From contig CM035304.1 of the NCBI GenBank assembly GCA_002900995.3, forward strand, positions 4,604,134 through 4,668,133: a stretch of 64,000 nucleotides of DNA, in the 5' to 3' direction. How positions within the stretch are numbered: position 1 is the stretch's first letter; each line of letters starts with the position of its first letter. The notes under the pieces were generated by a model. That model made no database searches and was not told the origin of the DNA. It saw nothing but the letters and a program-made list of their open reading frames with translations. The translations under genes were made by a program, and so were the position numbers. Positions 24,201 to 37,037 of the stretch are shown one piece after another. The DNA comes from Ganoderma boninense (taxonomy: Eukaryota > Basidiomycota > Agaricomycetes > Polyporales > Polyporaceae).

Positions 24201-24273
24201 GACGACATCATATAATACCCATTCCACTTCACCATGAACTCAGCTTGCCCCCTCTCCCCCTCCCTTCGCCTCC
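21251..24273. other. 3-kb gene-poor intergenic region
   Basis: Only short, unrelated open frames are present. The most protein-like is on the minus strand around 23440-23600, ending in a GT donor-like site, but it cannot be tied to a family or joined into a gene. A TATAATA at 24211-24217 lies about 60 bp upstream of the ABC transporter start. Confidence 0.5.
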
Positions 24274-27200
24274 ATGGCCTCTACCCAAGCTCAACCCAAT
24301 CCCTCTCAGCTAGAGGCGATGGAGGGCCACGACCGTGTGCCTGAACTCCCAACTCCTTCCGATATAGCTGCCCCACATGGCAACGCCGTACACCATAATA
24401 TTGTCCATCCCCACTCTCCCTCCATCGACTTCGATCCAGCCTCTGAGCACCATCACATACCACTCACAAGGCAACTCTCTTCTGGTTCGCATGTTGACAT
24501 TGGCCACTTCGACCCAGAGGGCGTCGCCCAGCTCCGCCGCTCTCTTTCCCGCCAATCACACAACGGCACCCCGCTTCCTTTCGACCTCTCGCCTCTCGGA
24601 GAAGGAGAGAGGCAAAGCGCGCACTCCATCTCGACCGAGGTTACGCTCGCGTCACCTGATGCACCCTTTGACTTTGGGAAGACTCTTCGCAATGTCATCA
24701 AGAAGTGAGTGCTTTGTTTGCTAACTATATGTTCCTGAAAGTGTGTTGACGCATTTATTTTCTCCCTTTTGGCACGTATCCCATCGTGTCTAAACGTGAA
24801 CTCATCCAGACTTGATGAGTCCGACTATAAGCGGAGAGAGCTGGGCGTCGCATTTCGCGACCTCCGTGTCGTCGGTGTCGGCTCGTCGGCGTCGTACCAG
24901 TCCACCTTCGGGTCGACCATCAACCCGGTGAACGCGCTCCGGGGAATCAGAGAAGCAATCCACCCCGCCACCCGAGATATCCTCAGCGGCTTCGAGGGCG
25001 TTGTGAGACCGGGAGAGATGATGCGTGAGTGTTCCATACCTAGCGCAGCGGTGATGGCTGCATCGTACGACCCATGTCGGAGCGGCGCAGCGTCCATGAT
25101 CCTATCGCGTGGTGGATCATGTTTCGCTGTTTCGCTGCGGCGATGACGCCCGCGAACCATCTGTCAGCGCTATGGTTTCACAAATTCACATGTGCTGATT
25201 TCCGTTTCCGCCGGATATTCTAGTCGTCCTCGGGCGCCCGGGCTCAGGGTGCAGCACCCTCCTCAAGACCCTCGCCAATGAGCGCGGCGAGTACCACTCT
25301 GTCCACGGGGATGTGTGGTACGATGCTCTCACCCCCGAGGACATCGAGAAGCGGTATCGTGGCGACGTGCAGTACTGCCCGGAGGACGACGTGCACTTTC
25401 CGACGCTCACCGTTGACCAAACGTTGCGCTTCGCCGCGAAGACGCGTGCGCCACGCACGCGTCCGGACGAAGGGTCGCGGGAGCAGTACATCACCCGCAT
25501 CGTCGACGTCGTCGAGACCGTCTTCGGACTGCGCCATGTCAAGAACACGCTCGTCGGGGACGCCTCCATCCGTGGTGTCTCTGGCGGCGAGAAGAAGCGC
25601 GTTTCGATCGGCGAGGCGTTAGTCGCCCGCTCCCTCCTCAATTCCTGGGACAACTCCACCCGTGGTCTTGAGTGCGTGCTCTGTGTCCCCTTTTCGACCA
25701 TGCTTACAATCTGACCGCTATTACTTGTCTAGTGCCTCCACCGCGCTTGAGTTTGTGCAGGCCCTCCGGATCGCCACTGATATTGCCCGGCAGTCAACAG
25801 TTGTCGCGATCTACCAGGCTGGCGAACAGCTCTACGAGCACTTCGACAAGGTCTGCGTCATCTACGAGGGCCGTCAGGTGTACATGGGCCCCGCCAATCG
25901 GGCGCGCCAGTACTTCATCGACATGGGCTACGAGCCCGCGAACCGTCAGACTACCGCCGACTTCCTCGTCGCTGGTGAGCCCCCCTTGCCCCATTTTTAT
26001 TAGCTCCACTCGCTCACAACATACGTAGTCACCGACCCCAACGGCCGTATCGTCCGCCAGGGTTACGAGCAACGCGTCCCCCGCACAGCGGCTGAGTTCG
26101 CGGACTACTACCGTAGGTCTGAATACGCACAGCTCAACGCGTCGGACGTCGACGCGTACCGCGCCGAGTTCGTCGGGAAACCCGAGCGCATCGCGCACTA
26201 CAAGTCGAGTGTCAAGCTCGAGCGCGCGCGTCACACACGCTCAGCGAGCCCTTACATCGTCTCCATCCCGATGCAAGCACGCGCCCTCATGCTCCGTCGC
26301 GTCCAGATCATCCGCGGCGGCATCGCTGCGCAGGTCATCCAGCTCGCGTCGTTCGTCCTCCAGGCCATCATCATCGGGACGGTGTTCCTGCGGCTGGACG
26401 ACACAACCGTGACGTTCTTCTCGAGGGGAGGCGTGCTGTTCTTCGCACTGCTGTTCGCGGCTCTGTCTACGATGGCGGAGATCCCCGCCCTGTTTGCACA
26501 GCGGCCGATCGTGCACAGGCAGAGTCGTGCGGCGATGTACCACCCGTTCGTGGAGGGCCTCGCGCTCACGCTTGTCGACGTCCCGATTACGCTGATCACG
26601 CAGATCGTGTTCGCGCTCATCCTGTACTTCTTGGTTGGTCTTCGGCAGGCGGCGGATAGGTTTTTGTGAGTTATCGGTTCTGTTTCGTTTGGAGGAGCTC
26701 TGGGGCTAATCGCGGTGTCGTAGCATCTTCCTGCTCTTCGCTTTCTCCGTGACGATCACGATGAAGGCTTGGTTCCGTATGCTTGCTGCGGCGTTCAAGA
26801 GCGCCGCACCGGCCACCGCTATTGCGGGTCTCAGTACCCTCATCTTGGTGCTCTACACCGGTTATACATTGCCTCAGCCATACATGATCGGCGCGTTGAG
26901 GTGGATTACTTGGATCAACGTGAGTGTTCTCTCGTGATCAGACGTGGTTAGTCGGAACTAACACCGGGAGGCAGCCTCTCCGCTACGGCTTCGAAGCGCT
27001 TGTCGTCAACGAGTTCCACGGCCTCGAGGCAGCCTGCTCTAACCTCGTTCCTCAAGGTCCTGCATACGCGAACGTCTCCATCGCGAACCAGGTCTGCACA
27101 ACGGTCGGCTCCGTCCCTGGCTCCAGCACTGTCCTCGGCGACAACTACATCTTGGAGTCGTACAAATACACCCATCAGCATCTCTGGCGAAACTTTGGTG

Positions 27201-29475
27201 TCGTTGTCGCGTTCGGCGTCGGCTTCGTCTCCATCCTGCTCTTCCTCTACGAGGTCAACCAGTCGCTCGCTGGGCAGTCGACCGTCATGCTCTTCAAGCG
27301 CGGCTCCAAGTCTGACGTGGTTAACGCAGCGCAACAGGAGACCTCGTCCGACGAGGAGAAGGGCCAACGCAGCGGTGGAGCGGTCCCGAAGGATGCCGGT
27401 ATGGATATCAGCGAGATAAGGGATGCTGCGCCCGAGGTCCACGACACGTTCTCATTCCATCACCTGAACTACACCGTCCCGGTCGGTGGCGGCAACACGC
27501 GCCAACTCTTGGATGACGTCTCTGGCTACGCACCCCCTGGCAAGCTGACTGCACTGATGGGTGAGTCCGGCGCTGGCAAGACGACGCTGCTCAACGTCCT
27601 CGCCGAGCGGACCACCGGCGGAGTTGTCTCTGGTAACAGGTACATGAACGGCCACCCGCTCCCGTCGGACTTCCAGGCGCACACCGGCTACTGTCAGCAG
27701 ATGGACACGCACTTGCCCACGGCCACCGTCCGTGAGGCACTGCTGTTTTCCGCCGAGCTCCGTCAGCCCGCCGAGGTCCCGCTCGAGGAAAAGAAGGCTT
27801 ACGTCGAGAAGGTTCTTGCGATGTGCGGTCTGAGCGCGTACGCCGACGCAGTTGTCGGGTCTCTCGGGGTCGAGCACCGCAAGCGCACTACCATCGCCGT
27901 CGAGCTCGTCGCGAAGCCGTCCCTGATTTTCCTCGACGAGCCCACCTCCGGCCTCGACTCTCAGAGCGCATGGGCGATCACGAGCTTCCTGCGCGACCTC
28001 GCGGACAGCGGCCAGGCGATCATTTGCACCATCCACCAGCCGTCTGCCGAACTCTTCCAGGTGTTCGACCGCCTCCTGCTCCTCCGCAAGGGCGGGCAGA
28101 CGGTGTACTTCGGCGACATTGGACCGCGGTCGGCGACGATGATCGAGTACTTCGAGCGCAACGGCGCGCGCAAGTGCACGGACACGGAGAACCCGGCGGA
28201 GTACATCCTGGAGGCGATCGGAGCTGGCGCAACTGCGACGACGGAGGTCGACTGGCACTCGGCGTGGCGCAACTCCCCCGAGGCCGAAGGCGTGCAGGCC
28301 GAACTCGAGCACATCCACTCGGAGGGCCTGAAGAAGCCGCCCGTTCAGGCGCGCTTGGCGAAGACCTATCCGACGTCATGGTTCTACCAGCTCGTGCTTC
28401 TACTCAGGCGCAACGCGCAGTCGTACTGGCGCGACCCCGTGTACATCGTCGCGAAGCTCGCGCTCAACATCGCGGCCGCGCTGCTCATCGGGTTCACGTT
28501 CTTCAAGGCGAAGCTCACGATCCAGGGCACACAGAACCACCTCTTTGCTGTATTCATGTCGCTCATCATCTCGGTCCCGCTCTCGAACCAGCTGCAGGTG
28601 CCGTTCATCGACATCCGCAACATCTACGAGGTGCGCGAGCGCCACAGCCGCATGTACAGCTGGACCGCGCTCGTCACGTCCCAGATCCTCGTTGAGATCC
28701 CGTGGAACATCCTCGGCTCGTCCTCTACTTCCTCTGCTGGTTCTGGACTGTCGGGTTCCCCACAGATCGCGGGGGATTCATCTACCTGGTCATGGGTGTT
28801 TTCTATCCGCTGTACTACACTACGGTCGGGCAGGCGGTCGCCGCCATGGCGCCCAGCGCCGAAATTGCCGCGCTCCTTTTCTCTTTCCTGTTCTCCTTCG
28901 TTCTTACTTTGTGAGTCCCCTGCCATTCTCCCTTCGAGAATGTCCAACTGACTAGACGATCGTAGCAACGGCGTTCTGCAGCCCTTCCCGCTCCTCGGAT
29001 GGTGGAAGTGGATGTACCACGTGTCGCCGTACACGTACCTCGTCGAGGGTCTGCTCGGCTACGCGCTCGGCCGCCAACCCATCACCTGCTCGTCCGTCGA
29101 GCTTGTTCCCATCACGCCTCCCGCTGGGCAGACATGCGGGCAGTACATGGGCCCATACATCTCCCAGGTGGGCGGGTACCTCGCGGACCCGAGCGCCACC
29201 GATACCTGCCGGTTCTGCCAGTACCAAACCACGGATGGGTTCCTCGAGAACAACTTCAACATCTTCTACGCGCATCACTGGCGCGACCTCGGGATCTTCA
29301 TTGGGTTCATCGCAATCAACGTGAGTACTGCTCTGAAGCCTCCGGTTGCAGGAGAGTAAACTAACGACGACCGTGGCCGCAGGTCTGCTTCATCTACTCG
29401 TTCACGTACATCTTCCGGGTGAGGAAGGGCGACTTCCTAGCGGCGCCCTTCCGCCGCCTGAGGAGGTCCAAGTAA
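24274..29475 (+). CDS. PDR/ABCG-type ABC transporter with one apparent frameshift
   Basis: This is a full-size pleiotropic-drug-resistance pump of the plasma membrane, layout NBD1-TMD1-NBD2-TMD2. The nine exons are 24274-24704, 24810-25024, 25224-25671, 25733-25974, 26029-26665, 26724-26919, 26975-28910, 28966-29320 and 29383-29475. They total 4553 nt, one short of 1518 codons. NBD1 has the fungal-PDR Walker A with Cys for Lys (GRPGSGCST) and signature VSGGE. NBD2 has canonical GESGAGKTT and LIFLDEPTSGLDS. A base is missing near 28720: the frame expected for the fifth membrane block (LYFLCWFWTVGF) is read only after a -1 step. If real, the pump loses most of TMD2. All splice sites and the rest of the frame are clean, so a sequence error is a live alternative. 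Confidence 0.9.
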
Positions 29476-29819
29476 ATCACTGCCCGTAATGCCCCGTGTC
29501 TTAACATAATATCTTCACGTTATTGTCGATAGACTACGCCGGACTTAATTCGTTAGACTTGCGTATCCTTACGACTCACGATCGTTCCAATAGAATTACA
29601 CTGTCGGACTTGCACTTCCGGATAGAAAGGGCCATACGTGCACCACATTGTAGCAGCAGAACGTTTCATACCATGAACTGCAGTCGCGCAGCTATGTACC
29701 ACTACTACCAATATCACGTTAATGCATCGTCGTTCTTCCACACCCTCTCGCGTTGGCGCTTCTTCGAGCTTGGCACTTTATTCACCTCTTGAACCCACTC
29801 CGCCCGAATATCCTTGGCC
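29476..29819. other. Convergent spacer
   Basis: This 344-bp stretch lies between the 3' ends of the ABC transporter and the methyltransferase gene. Nothing else is seen. Confidence 0.5.
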
Positions 29820-31797
29820 TCAGACGATCTTGGTCGCCGTCCAGAACGCGGCGTGGTACACGTAGCCTAGCATGCTCTGTGCATTGTTCGTGTACGTCGT
29901 GTCGATCGTCCGCTCGTTCTGGGGTTTGATCGGAGGGCAATAGTCAGCACGACGCCACGATATATCAGCCCGTCCGAACAACGGGCGGATAGGGGAGGAG
30001 CCAGTGCGACACGTACGGATATCTCGAAACCTATCTTACGCGCGAGGGCCTTCACTTCGTCGAGGGTCAGCTCGACGGACGGATCGTTCGTTGTGTTGCC
30101 CTCCCAGTGCCAGAGGAGCGGACCTGTGCGCGCAGGTCACGTTGAAAGTCGGTATAACCACTTCCTTGCGGGGAACGAGGAGGGGAGCAAGGCGGGACAT
30201 ACCGAGGTTGATCCATACGCCGCCGGGCGCAAGGATGCTATGGATGATGCGAAGATAGTTGACGATGTTCTTGGCCTACATATGGTTAGAACAAGGATGC
30301 GATAAGAATGTAAAAGAGGATACGTGCGGTGTCGATGAAGAAACATGTCAAGACCGCGTCCCATTGACCTTCTGATGGGTCGCCACCATCTCCTTCGAGG
30401 GGGTCTGAACCGCCATATATCTCTTCGAAGTCACCTACGGAGGTGTCAGCGCAGAACATCACTGTTCCTATGAGTTCACGAACCCGCGACCAGGGAGAAA
30501 TCTGCGCCTTCAGGGAGGGAGGATGGCAGGACGTCGGGGATCGAGATGGGACGGAGGAGAGCATCGCTGTTCGGGTTGTTCGAATAGGAGTGGATGTACG
30601 GGTAGATCGTATGCTTGTTGATCTCGTCGGTCCTTTGTGGCGGAGGAGATCAGAGGGGAATCCAGCGGCGAGAGGTTGGCGACACGGCGGCTACCTATTC
30701 AGAACATAAAAAGAGGCAAGGAGCATGTAGTGGGAAAACTCGTTCCCCTGGCACGCAAAGCCTATCGAAAAGGATCAGCAGGTCCCGCACCTCGCGTCGA
30801 AGGACTGAATGCTGCTCCGGACCCCTGCCGAAGGAACGCTACTGACCGAGATTAGCCACATCCCAAGCCAATCGCCCGAGCCCCGCGCCTGGTACCAGCA
30901 CTCGGAAGTTTCGTCTACACAGATTCAAGGCATCAGACGTTGCAATCCCCGATACTTTGGCTTTCAACTCGTACCTCTCCTCTGGCGGGATGTCGGAAAA
31001 GTGCTGGATGAGGGCTTCCTTCATCGGTTCATAGCATACATCGCGTTCGACCTTTCCCTGCGAAGCAAGACATCCTGGAGTAAGCCAATGCTCTGACACA
31101 AAGCGAAACCCTTCTAACCTCGATGCTCCAATCTCGAACGAGTTGCTTGATCGTACTGCGCAGCTTGTCCATATCGTGTTCGGTAGGCCGATATTTCTGC
31201 TGTCCATGCACACCATACAAACCCGCAATACTTGGGGCATGGTGTTCGTGCGTATGCGAATGGGAGTGGGATCCATGCGAGTGAGAATGTGCATGATCGA
31301 TAGCATGGTGGGCTGAGGTGGATGTAAGTGCTATGTCCTGCATACTTCAATAAAATCGATCGCACATGGAGTAGAGCTTGAACCCTCTCCACGATTGTCG
31401 TCCGAGTCCTCTTGATCGTTCCCCTTCAGTTCGGGATCGTCTTCTTGTTCGTCGCCATCCTGTCCGCTGAAGATCTCCGGACTGGCGATGACGTGGTTCA
31501 GGAACTCGGCGTTGACGAAAATTGCGTGATCGACGGCCGAGATCCTGTCTGTGTACCCCAGCGACTGGAGGAGGTCTCTGTCAGCCAGAGGGAGAGTGTG
31601 AAAGTCTTTTCTGCGGCGGTTATTTGCGTTCACCTAGCGGATGGTCCAGATTGGGATCAGTTCTTAGTTTGTCCTCGCCGGACATGGCAGGAGAGGGTTA
31701 GATCACTCACTGCATAGGGGGCATACTGCTGGAATGTCGCAATGACATTTGCAAAATGGACTTGCTCTTCCTCGATCTGCTCTTGTGTGAACGACAT
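29820..31797 (-). CDS. Carnosine N-methyltransferase-like (N2227 family)
   Basis: This is an SAM-dependent methyltransferase of the family that converts carnosine to anserine in animals (yeast YNL092W type). The start at 31797 gives MSFTQEQIEEEQVHFANVI. Then follow an acidic low-complexity stretch, a His-rich insert (about 31240-31320), and motif I VLVPGAGLGRLAWDVA. The family signature CQGNEFSHYMLLASFYVLNR is next, then the DFEEIYG/WDAVLTCFFIDTA acidic loop and a C-terminal GGVWINLGPLLWHWEG-like segment. It ends WTATKIV at TGA 29820-29822. Several short introns interrupt it. The fungal substrate is not known from sequence. Confidence 0.88.
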
Positions 31798-32172
31798 GCT
31801 TGATTCTTGGCCGAGTACAAGCCGCCATCCAGCTCGAAGTTCTACTCCAACCTGCACCGTCGAATTGCCGCAGCACGCCACCTCTGCACGTGGAGACCCC
31901 TCTGCCGAATTCGGCAAGTACATGTACAACTACTTCGAGTTGAATTCCTCTCCGGCCCCCCACATCTACTAGTACAGCGCACTCCAATCCATGGGCAAGC
32001 CTTGAAGTGGGAACCGAGCCTTACCAGATGTAGAATATTCCAGTTGCATGACCATGTGCCCCTGCAGGATATCAGCGACCTGCCGTTAAACTAGAGGAGC
32101 TCGTAATGGTATTACGGGTATAGAACATAGAAAGAAAAAGCTGGATGTATCATTTCATGATCTACACATGCA
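31798..32172. other. Spacer between methyltransferase and complex I gene
   Basis: This 375-bp stretch holds the methyltransferase promoter and the 3' end of the complex I gene. No separate gene is seen. Confidence 0.5.
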
Positions 32173-34955
32173 TCATGCAAAGGCAGCCTCAGCAGCATTC
32201 ATCGGTGTAAACCCATAGTCCTCCCCCTTCACAAACGCCCGCGTACATTGGGCCATCGTCACGGATCTACCCAACGAGCAAGTCAGCTCACCGCATGCCG
32301 CAAACATGGACATGATCTGTAGCAAGCAACACTCACGCTCTCGAGATGGGGTCGGTCTGGTAGAAGTTCTCGATCGGCTTCTTGAGGGGTTCGCCAGTGA
32401 CCTTGGCGTTGGCAGTGCGGGCAGCGAGCGTCTTCAGACCCGCAAGGGCGACATCGACGGATGTAGGCTCGGTGGTATCGTAGCGGACGAGGGATGGTGA
32501 GATCTCCCACATGCGATCCCGTAGGCTGAGCACGTCGTCATAGGGCAAGGGCTCGCCAGTGACCTCTGACACCGCACTATATGCGCCGTCAGACACGGCT
32601 AAAACTAAATGAATGCGGTGGAACGTACCGGATGATCTTCCAGTCTTCACGGGACGCACCAGGAGGGGGCACAGCAGCGCGGCCAACCTGAGAACGGCCC
32701 TCAGTGTTCACCCACGTCACAGCCTTCTCCGTGTATGCCGAGCCAGGAAGGACGACGTCCGCAAACTGTGCGCCGAGGTCACCGTGGTGGCCCTGGTACA
32801 CGACGAACGCATCCTCAGGGATCTCCTTCGAGTTCACATCATCAGCGTTCAGGAGGTAGATGAACTTCGCCTTCGTCGCCGACGCTTTCTTCGAAGGAAC
32901 GAAACCAATATCATATGCAGCGGAGCGAGACGCAGCCTGCACAACACAGCACATTCGTCAACACCACGGCCTCAATCGCATCGCAAAAAACACGTACACG
33001 CTGGAGAACGCTGAAGCCGTTCCATTCGGGAGTGACGAGCCGCTCCTTGTTCGCCTCGACGAACTTGGCGAGCGCGTTGTAGATCGCGCCGCCGTCGGCG
33101 TGCTCGACGAGCGAGCTTCCGACGATGATAAGCGGACGCTTCGCCTCCTGGAACTTCTTTGCGAACTCGCCCTTGCCCGCGACGAACTCCGCGACGGCCG
33201 CTGCGTTGCTGCCGAGGTACTCATACCCGTACGTTGTGTCCACGCGCTCGCCGATGAGGCCAACCTCGAGCGTGGTGTGCAGCCAGCTCTTGCGGATGCG
33301 CGAGTTCAGCACTGCCGCCTCATGCCGTGGGTTCGTGCCAACGAGCAGGATCGCGTCCGCCTGCTCGACGCCGGGGATCGTGGAGTTGAAGAGGTAATTC
33401 GAGCGCACGTCGACAGCGTGGACCGGCGCAGCGTGCCCGTTAACGCCGTCGAGAGCCGTGTTGTCAGAGCCGAGGCGGTTGATGAAGTCCTTGAGTGCGA
33501 CAAGCGACTCGGTGTCCGCGAAGTCGCCAGCAATAGCCTTGATCTCGTCACCTTTGGCACCGGTCTTCTTGAGACCCTCGGCGATGGCGGTCAGTGCGTC
33601 CTCCCATGAGGCAGTCACGAACCGGTCGCCCTGCTTGACGAGGGGAACGGTCAACCGTTGGAAGCGGAGACCGTCGTAGGCATACCGGGTCTTGTCGCTG
33701 ATCCACTCCTCGTTGACGTCGTCGTTCGGACGCGGCTGGACGCGCATCACGACGACGCCACGAGAATCGACACGGATATTTGACCCAACGGCGTCCATGA
33801 CATCAACAGAGTCCGTGGTCTTAAGTTCCCATGGACGCGCGTGGTAGGCGTAGGGTTTGCTCGTCAGCGCACCGACAGGGCAGAGATCGACCACGTTCCC
33901 AGAGAGCTCGGAGTTCATGGTCCTAGCCACGTACGTTCCGATCTGCATGTCGTTACCACGGCCGCTGGTACCGAACTCCTCCACACCGGCAACCTCGTTG
34001 GCGAAACGGACACATCGTGTGCACTGGATACAACGGTTCATCGAAGTCTTAACGAGAGGGCCGAGATCCTTGTCCTCGACCGCGCGCTTGCCAGCAATTT
34101 CGTGGAATCGTGTCCGGTCGCGACCGTATCGCATAGACTGGTCTTGAAGGTCGCACTCACCACCCTGGTCGCAGATGGGACAGTCTAGAGGATGGTTGGA
34201 AAGTAGGAACTCCATGACGCCCTCACTATCTGGTCATGAGAAGACCATACCATACGCGGATTGACAGTTCGAGGGAAACGCACCGAGCTTCATGGACGAG
34301 AGGAGTGTTTGTAAACACCTTTGCACCGGGCATGGCAGGCATGGCGCTATGCGCAGGTCAGATACGAGCTGCTTCTGGGTGCGAAGATCGGGGTGCTCAC
34401 CAGGAGGCCACGGGTTTTGGTGATCGTTCTACCTCGACCAAACACATACTGAACACGCGTATAAGCCCCTCCAAAGCTCCCGGATGCTGAACCCTGCGAT
34501 ACGCACCGGCAGTTACCCGCGATAGCAAGTCGGTCATGGTAGCAAAATCTTGATGGGTGTCAGCAAAGCAGCGAGATAAACTTATACAGCAGCACACACC
34601 TCGGTATTGTTGCTCCAGCAGCTTCGCAAGCCTGAATCAACGCCGAGCCTACAGGCCATGAGTATCAGAACGAGATACGATCAGGCTAGAAGGTCATATG
34701 CGGAAACGCACCTTGCGGGACGGTCACTTCCTTCCCGTCAACAGTAAGAGTGATATCCGCCTGTCGTACCGACGAAGAAGCAAACGTCCGACGGCCAGCT
34801 GCATGACATCCATAGAGCAGGTGCTTAATCCCCGAACCAGCGGAAACATATGATTCGAGAGTCGTACCTGGGCGTGTCGACGGCGGGGTAGTTGCGACCT
34901 TCGCCAGCACGCCCGCCGACGTAGGCCTGGAAGCCGACGACACAAGCCGGAGCAT
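32173..34955 (-). CDS. NDUFS1: NADH:ubiquinone oxidoreductase 75/78-kDa subunit (complex I)
   Basis: This is the iron-sulfur subunit of the peripheral arm of mitochondrial complex I. ATG 34955 starts a Ser/Arg-rich presequence containing RRTFASSS. After it come the [2Fe-2S] ferredoxin-like domain (ITLTVDGKEVTVPQG, GNCRMCLVEVE), the His-Cys3 cluster region (HPLDCPICDQGGECDLQDQS), and the [4Fe-4S] motif CIQCTRCVRF. Last is the molybdopterin-oxidoreductase-like domain (ADAILLVGTNPRHEA). The end is AAEAAFA, TGA 32173-32175. One long exon (about 34215-32945) carries most clusters, with short introns at both ends. This is a housekeeping gene; two CCAAT boxes lie upstream on its own strand. Confidence 0.95.
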
Positions 34956-35461
34956 GGCTTAACGCCGGAGAGAGTGTGTGGGGGATAGTCAGTGGAGAAG
35001 GCGCACGTCGGCGGAGTGCTCACGACGAGGAAAGAGTTCAAGACGACGCGCTCGTCGCCCAACACGATGACCAGACTCCGGCTTTCGCCGACTGTAACGG
35101 CTACCCGCCCATTGGTCATCGTAATTTGGCATATTCTTATTGGTCCGGGAACCGGCGCGCCGGCCAACATATGGCCGCTAGCCCCGCTTCCAGGCCGCGC
35201 CGCCGGAATCCAGCTCGGCGATTCGAGGCGGGCGGGCAACTGGCAGCTGGACCACGAGCAGATTCACAGAACGGTGTTCAGTACATGAATATTAGCAAGG
35301 TAAGTAGTGCGCATATGGGGCCTATGATACACTGCTGTTAATACAACATGTCCGCAACACAACCCAGGCGAGAGAGCAACAAAGACAAGCAGTGGCAACC
35401 AAGACCCAGTCCGACTACTATAATGTATCATAACTACTTCCAGCGCACCGCGTCCTCGAGA
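34956..35461. promoter_or_regulatory. Complex I gene promoter with two CCAAT boxes
   Basis: On the minus strand, CCAAT lies at 35115-35111 and again at 35143-35139, about 155 and 185 bp upstream of the complex I subunit start, 28 bp apart. CCAAT-binding (HAP) complexes commonly drive respiratory genes in fungi. The rest is the 3' flank of the next gene. Confidence 0.45.
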
Positions 35462-37037
35462 CTACGGCACGTACACCACCATCAACACGTTCACGACCAG
35501 CTTCTCCATGTCTCCCACTGGCGACACGAACGGCACCTTCTCTCGCGAAATCACACCCGGGAAGGTGATCTGGTCCGACAGCACGCGGATGTCGGTGTCA
35601 GTGATGGGGACCGCGCCGCTCTTGACGACTTTCGCGCGCAAGCCGTCCACCTCCTCTTCTCCGGGTTCAGAAGCGGAGGAGCTGAACAGCCCTCTGCGTG
35701 AGCCAGTGCTAGAGCCCGAGAGGGACCCACGCCCGACCGACGCTGTCGGGCTCTCCAGAGCCTCGTTCACCATCTCCACCACTTGGTCGACAGGCCAGAC
35801 GTACCCGCCAGCCGTCCAGCGGAGTTCGGGCGAAAGCTGGTACAGCTTCAGCGCATGGTAGAGTATCGAGTCGCCGCCCTTGAGCTGCAAGGAAGTCGTC
35901 AGTTCTCCCCTTACTTCCAGCTAGAGATTACTCCGCCACTCACGTTGGGCACCAGCGACTCCGCAACCACCTCCCCGGGATTCACCCCATAGTCGCCCGT
36001 CAAGTAGAACGCGATGCTCCTCCTCCTCGACATGTTCAGCACCGGCGACAGATGGTCGAGGAACGCGTCGCTCGGGCTGATGAGCGGGCTCGGCTGTATC
36101 CCCGCCGGCCCGAACGAATGCACCTGCACCGCGTACGCGATCGTGACCCTGCACCCGCTCCGCACCGTCTGGATCTCGTACTCGCAATCCGACATGAACG
36201 CGGTCCACTCGAGGTCCCCCGACCGCCCGCCGCGCCCGTGGAAGCGCTCCTCGCGCCCGTCCGTCCCGCGCACGACGAGCACCCCGCCCCGGAACTTCAC
36301 TGGCAGCGTGATCAGCACCGTCGCGACGCGGTTGTCGATCGGCCGCGGCTGGATTAGCGGTGCGTTCCCGGACGGCCACACCTCGAGCTTGTCCCGCAGT
36401 GCGGTCAGGTAGTGCCCCACGGGGAGCGCCGGGAAGAGCGTATTCCGCACCGCCTCGAGGATCGGGTGGTTCGCGAGCTCGAGCGTGGCGGTGAGCGGCA
36501 GGCTTGGAGGATAGAACAGCGTCTCGGTCTCCGCGTATTCGCTCCGTTGCGCATGGGGCAGGCAGGACGCGATGAGAACGTCGAGCGCGGGGGGCATGTC
36601 GACGTCAATGTCGATGGGGAAGTCGAGCGAGTGGCTGATCCCGCTCTGATTGGCGTGCGCAGGTACAACGGGGAACAGGAAAGATTGTCAGCACCTCTGC
36701 TACGGCAGGGCTACGCGGGCGCATGCTAAGCGCGCCGCGCACACGACGCACGCACCTGTGAGCGGAAGAACAGCGTGAGCTGCGTGGGGTCCATCGGCAC
36801 CCGCCCCGACACGCAGAACGGCCGCGCCTTCGCGCTGACCACGGACGCGATGGCGGAGCGATATGTGACGTCCTTGCCGTCGGGGTCGGAGCCTCGTCTC
36901 CGGTTTTTGCTGGGGCTGAACATCATTTTGCGCTGTTCGACCTCGAACTCTGACACGCTTTGTGTGCGTGGTGGGGGGAGGTCTGGGTAGCGGCTGGGCG
37001 TCGGCGAGGATGTGCTTGACATCGTTGAAAGAGGCAT
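35462..37037 (-). CDS. 2OG-Fe(II) oxygenase-fold protein lacking the usual iron ligands
   Basis: The three exons have a start at 37037 (or 37022, five codons downstream). Exon 1 ends FFRSQ; exon 2 begins SGISHSLDFP; exon 3 begins LKGGDSILYHAL and ends VVYVP at 35462. The central part resembles the prolyl-hydroxylase-like 2OG oxygenase domain common in fungi: KFRGGVLVVRG, then WTAFMSDCEYEIQTVRSGCR. In active members the first strand carries HxD and the second H-E-V. Here those places read IQPRPIDN and CEYEI, so both His positions are absent, while the GxR arginine for 2OG is kept. It may be a non-catalytic member. The N-terminus is Ser/Pro-rich. Confidence 0.6.

Noticed and set aside
23440..24240. 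Chain of minus-strand frames upstream of the ABC transporter that might be a small gene
   Set aside because: The pieces do not join in frame with credible splice sites and match no family known to me.
27452..28318. 288-codon minus-strand open frame inside the ABC transporter
   Set aside because: It lies opposite the conserved NBD2 exon and has shadow-type composition.
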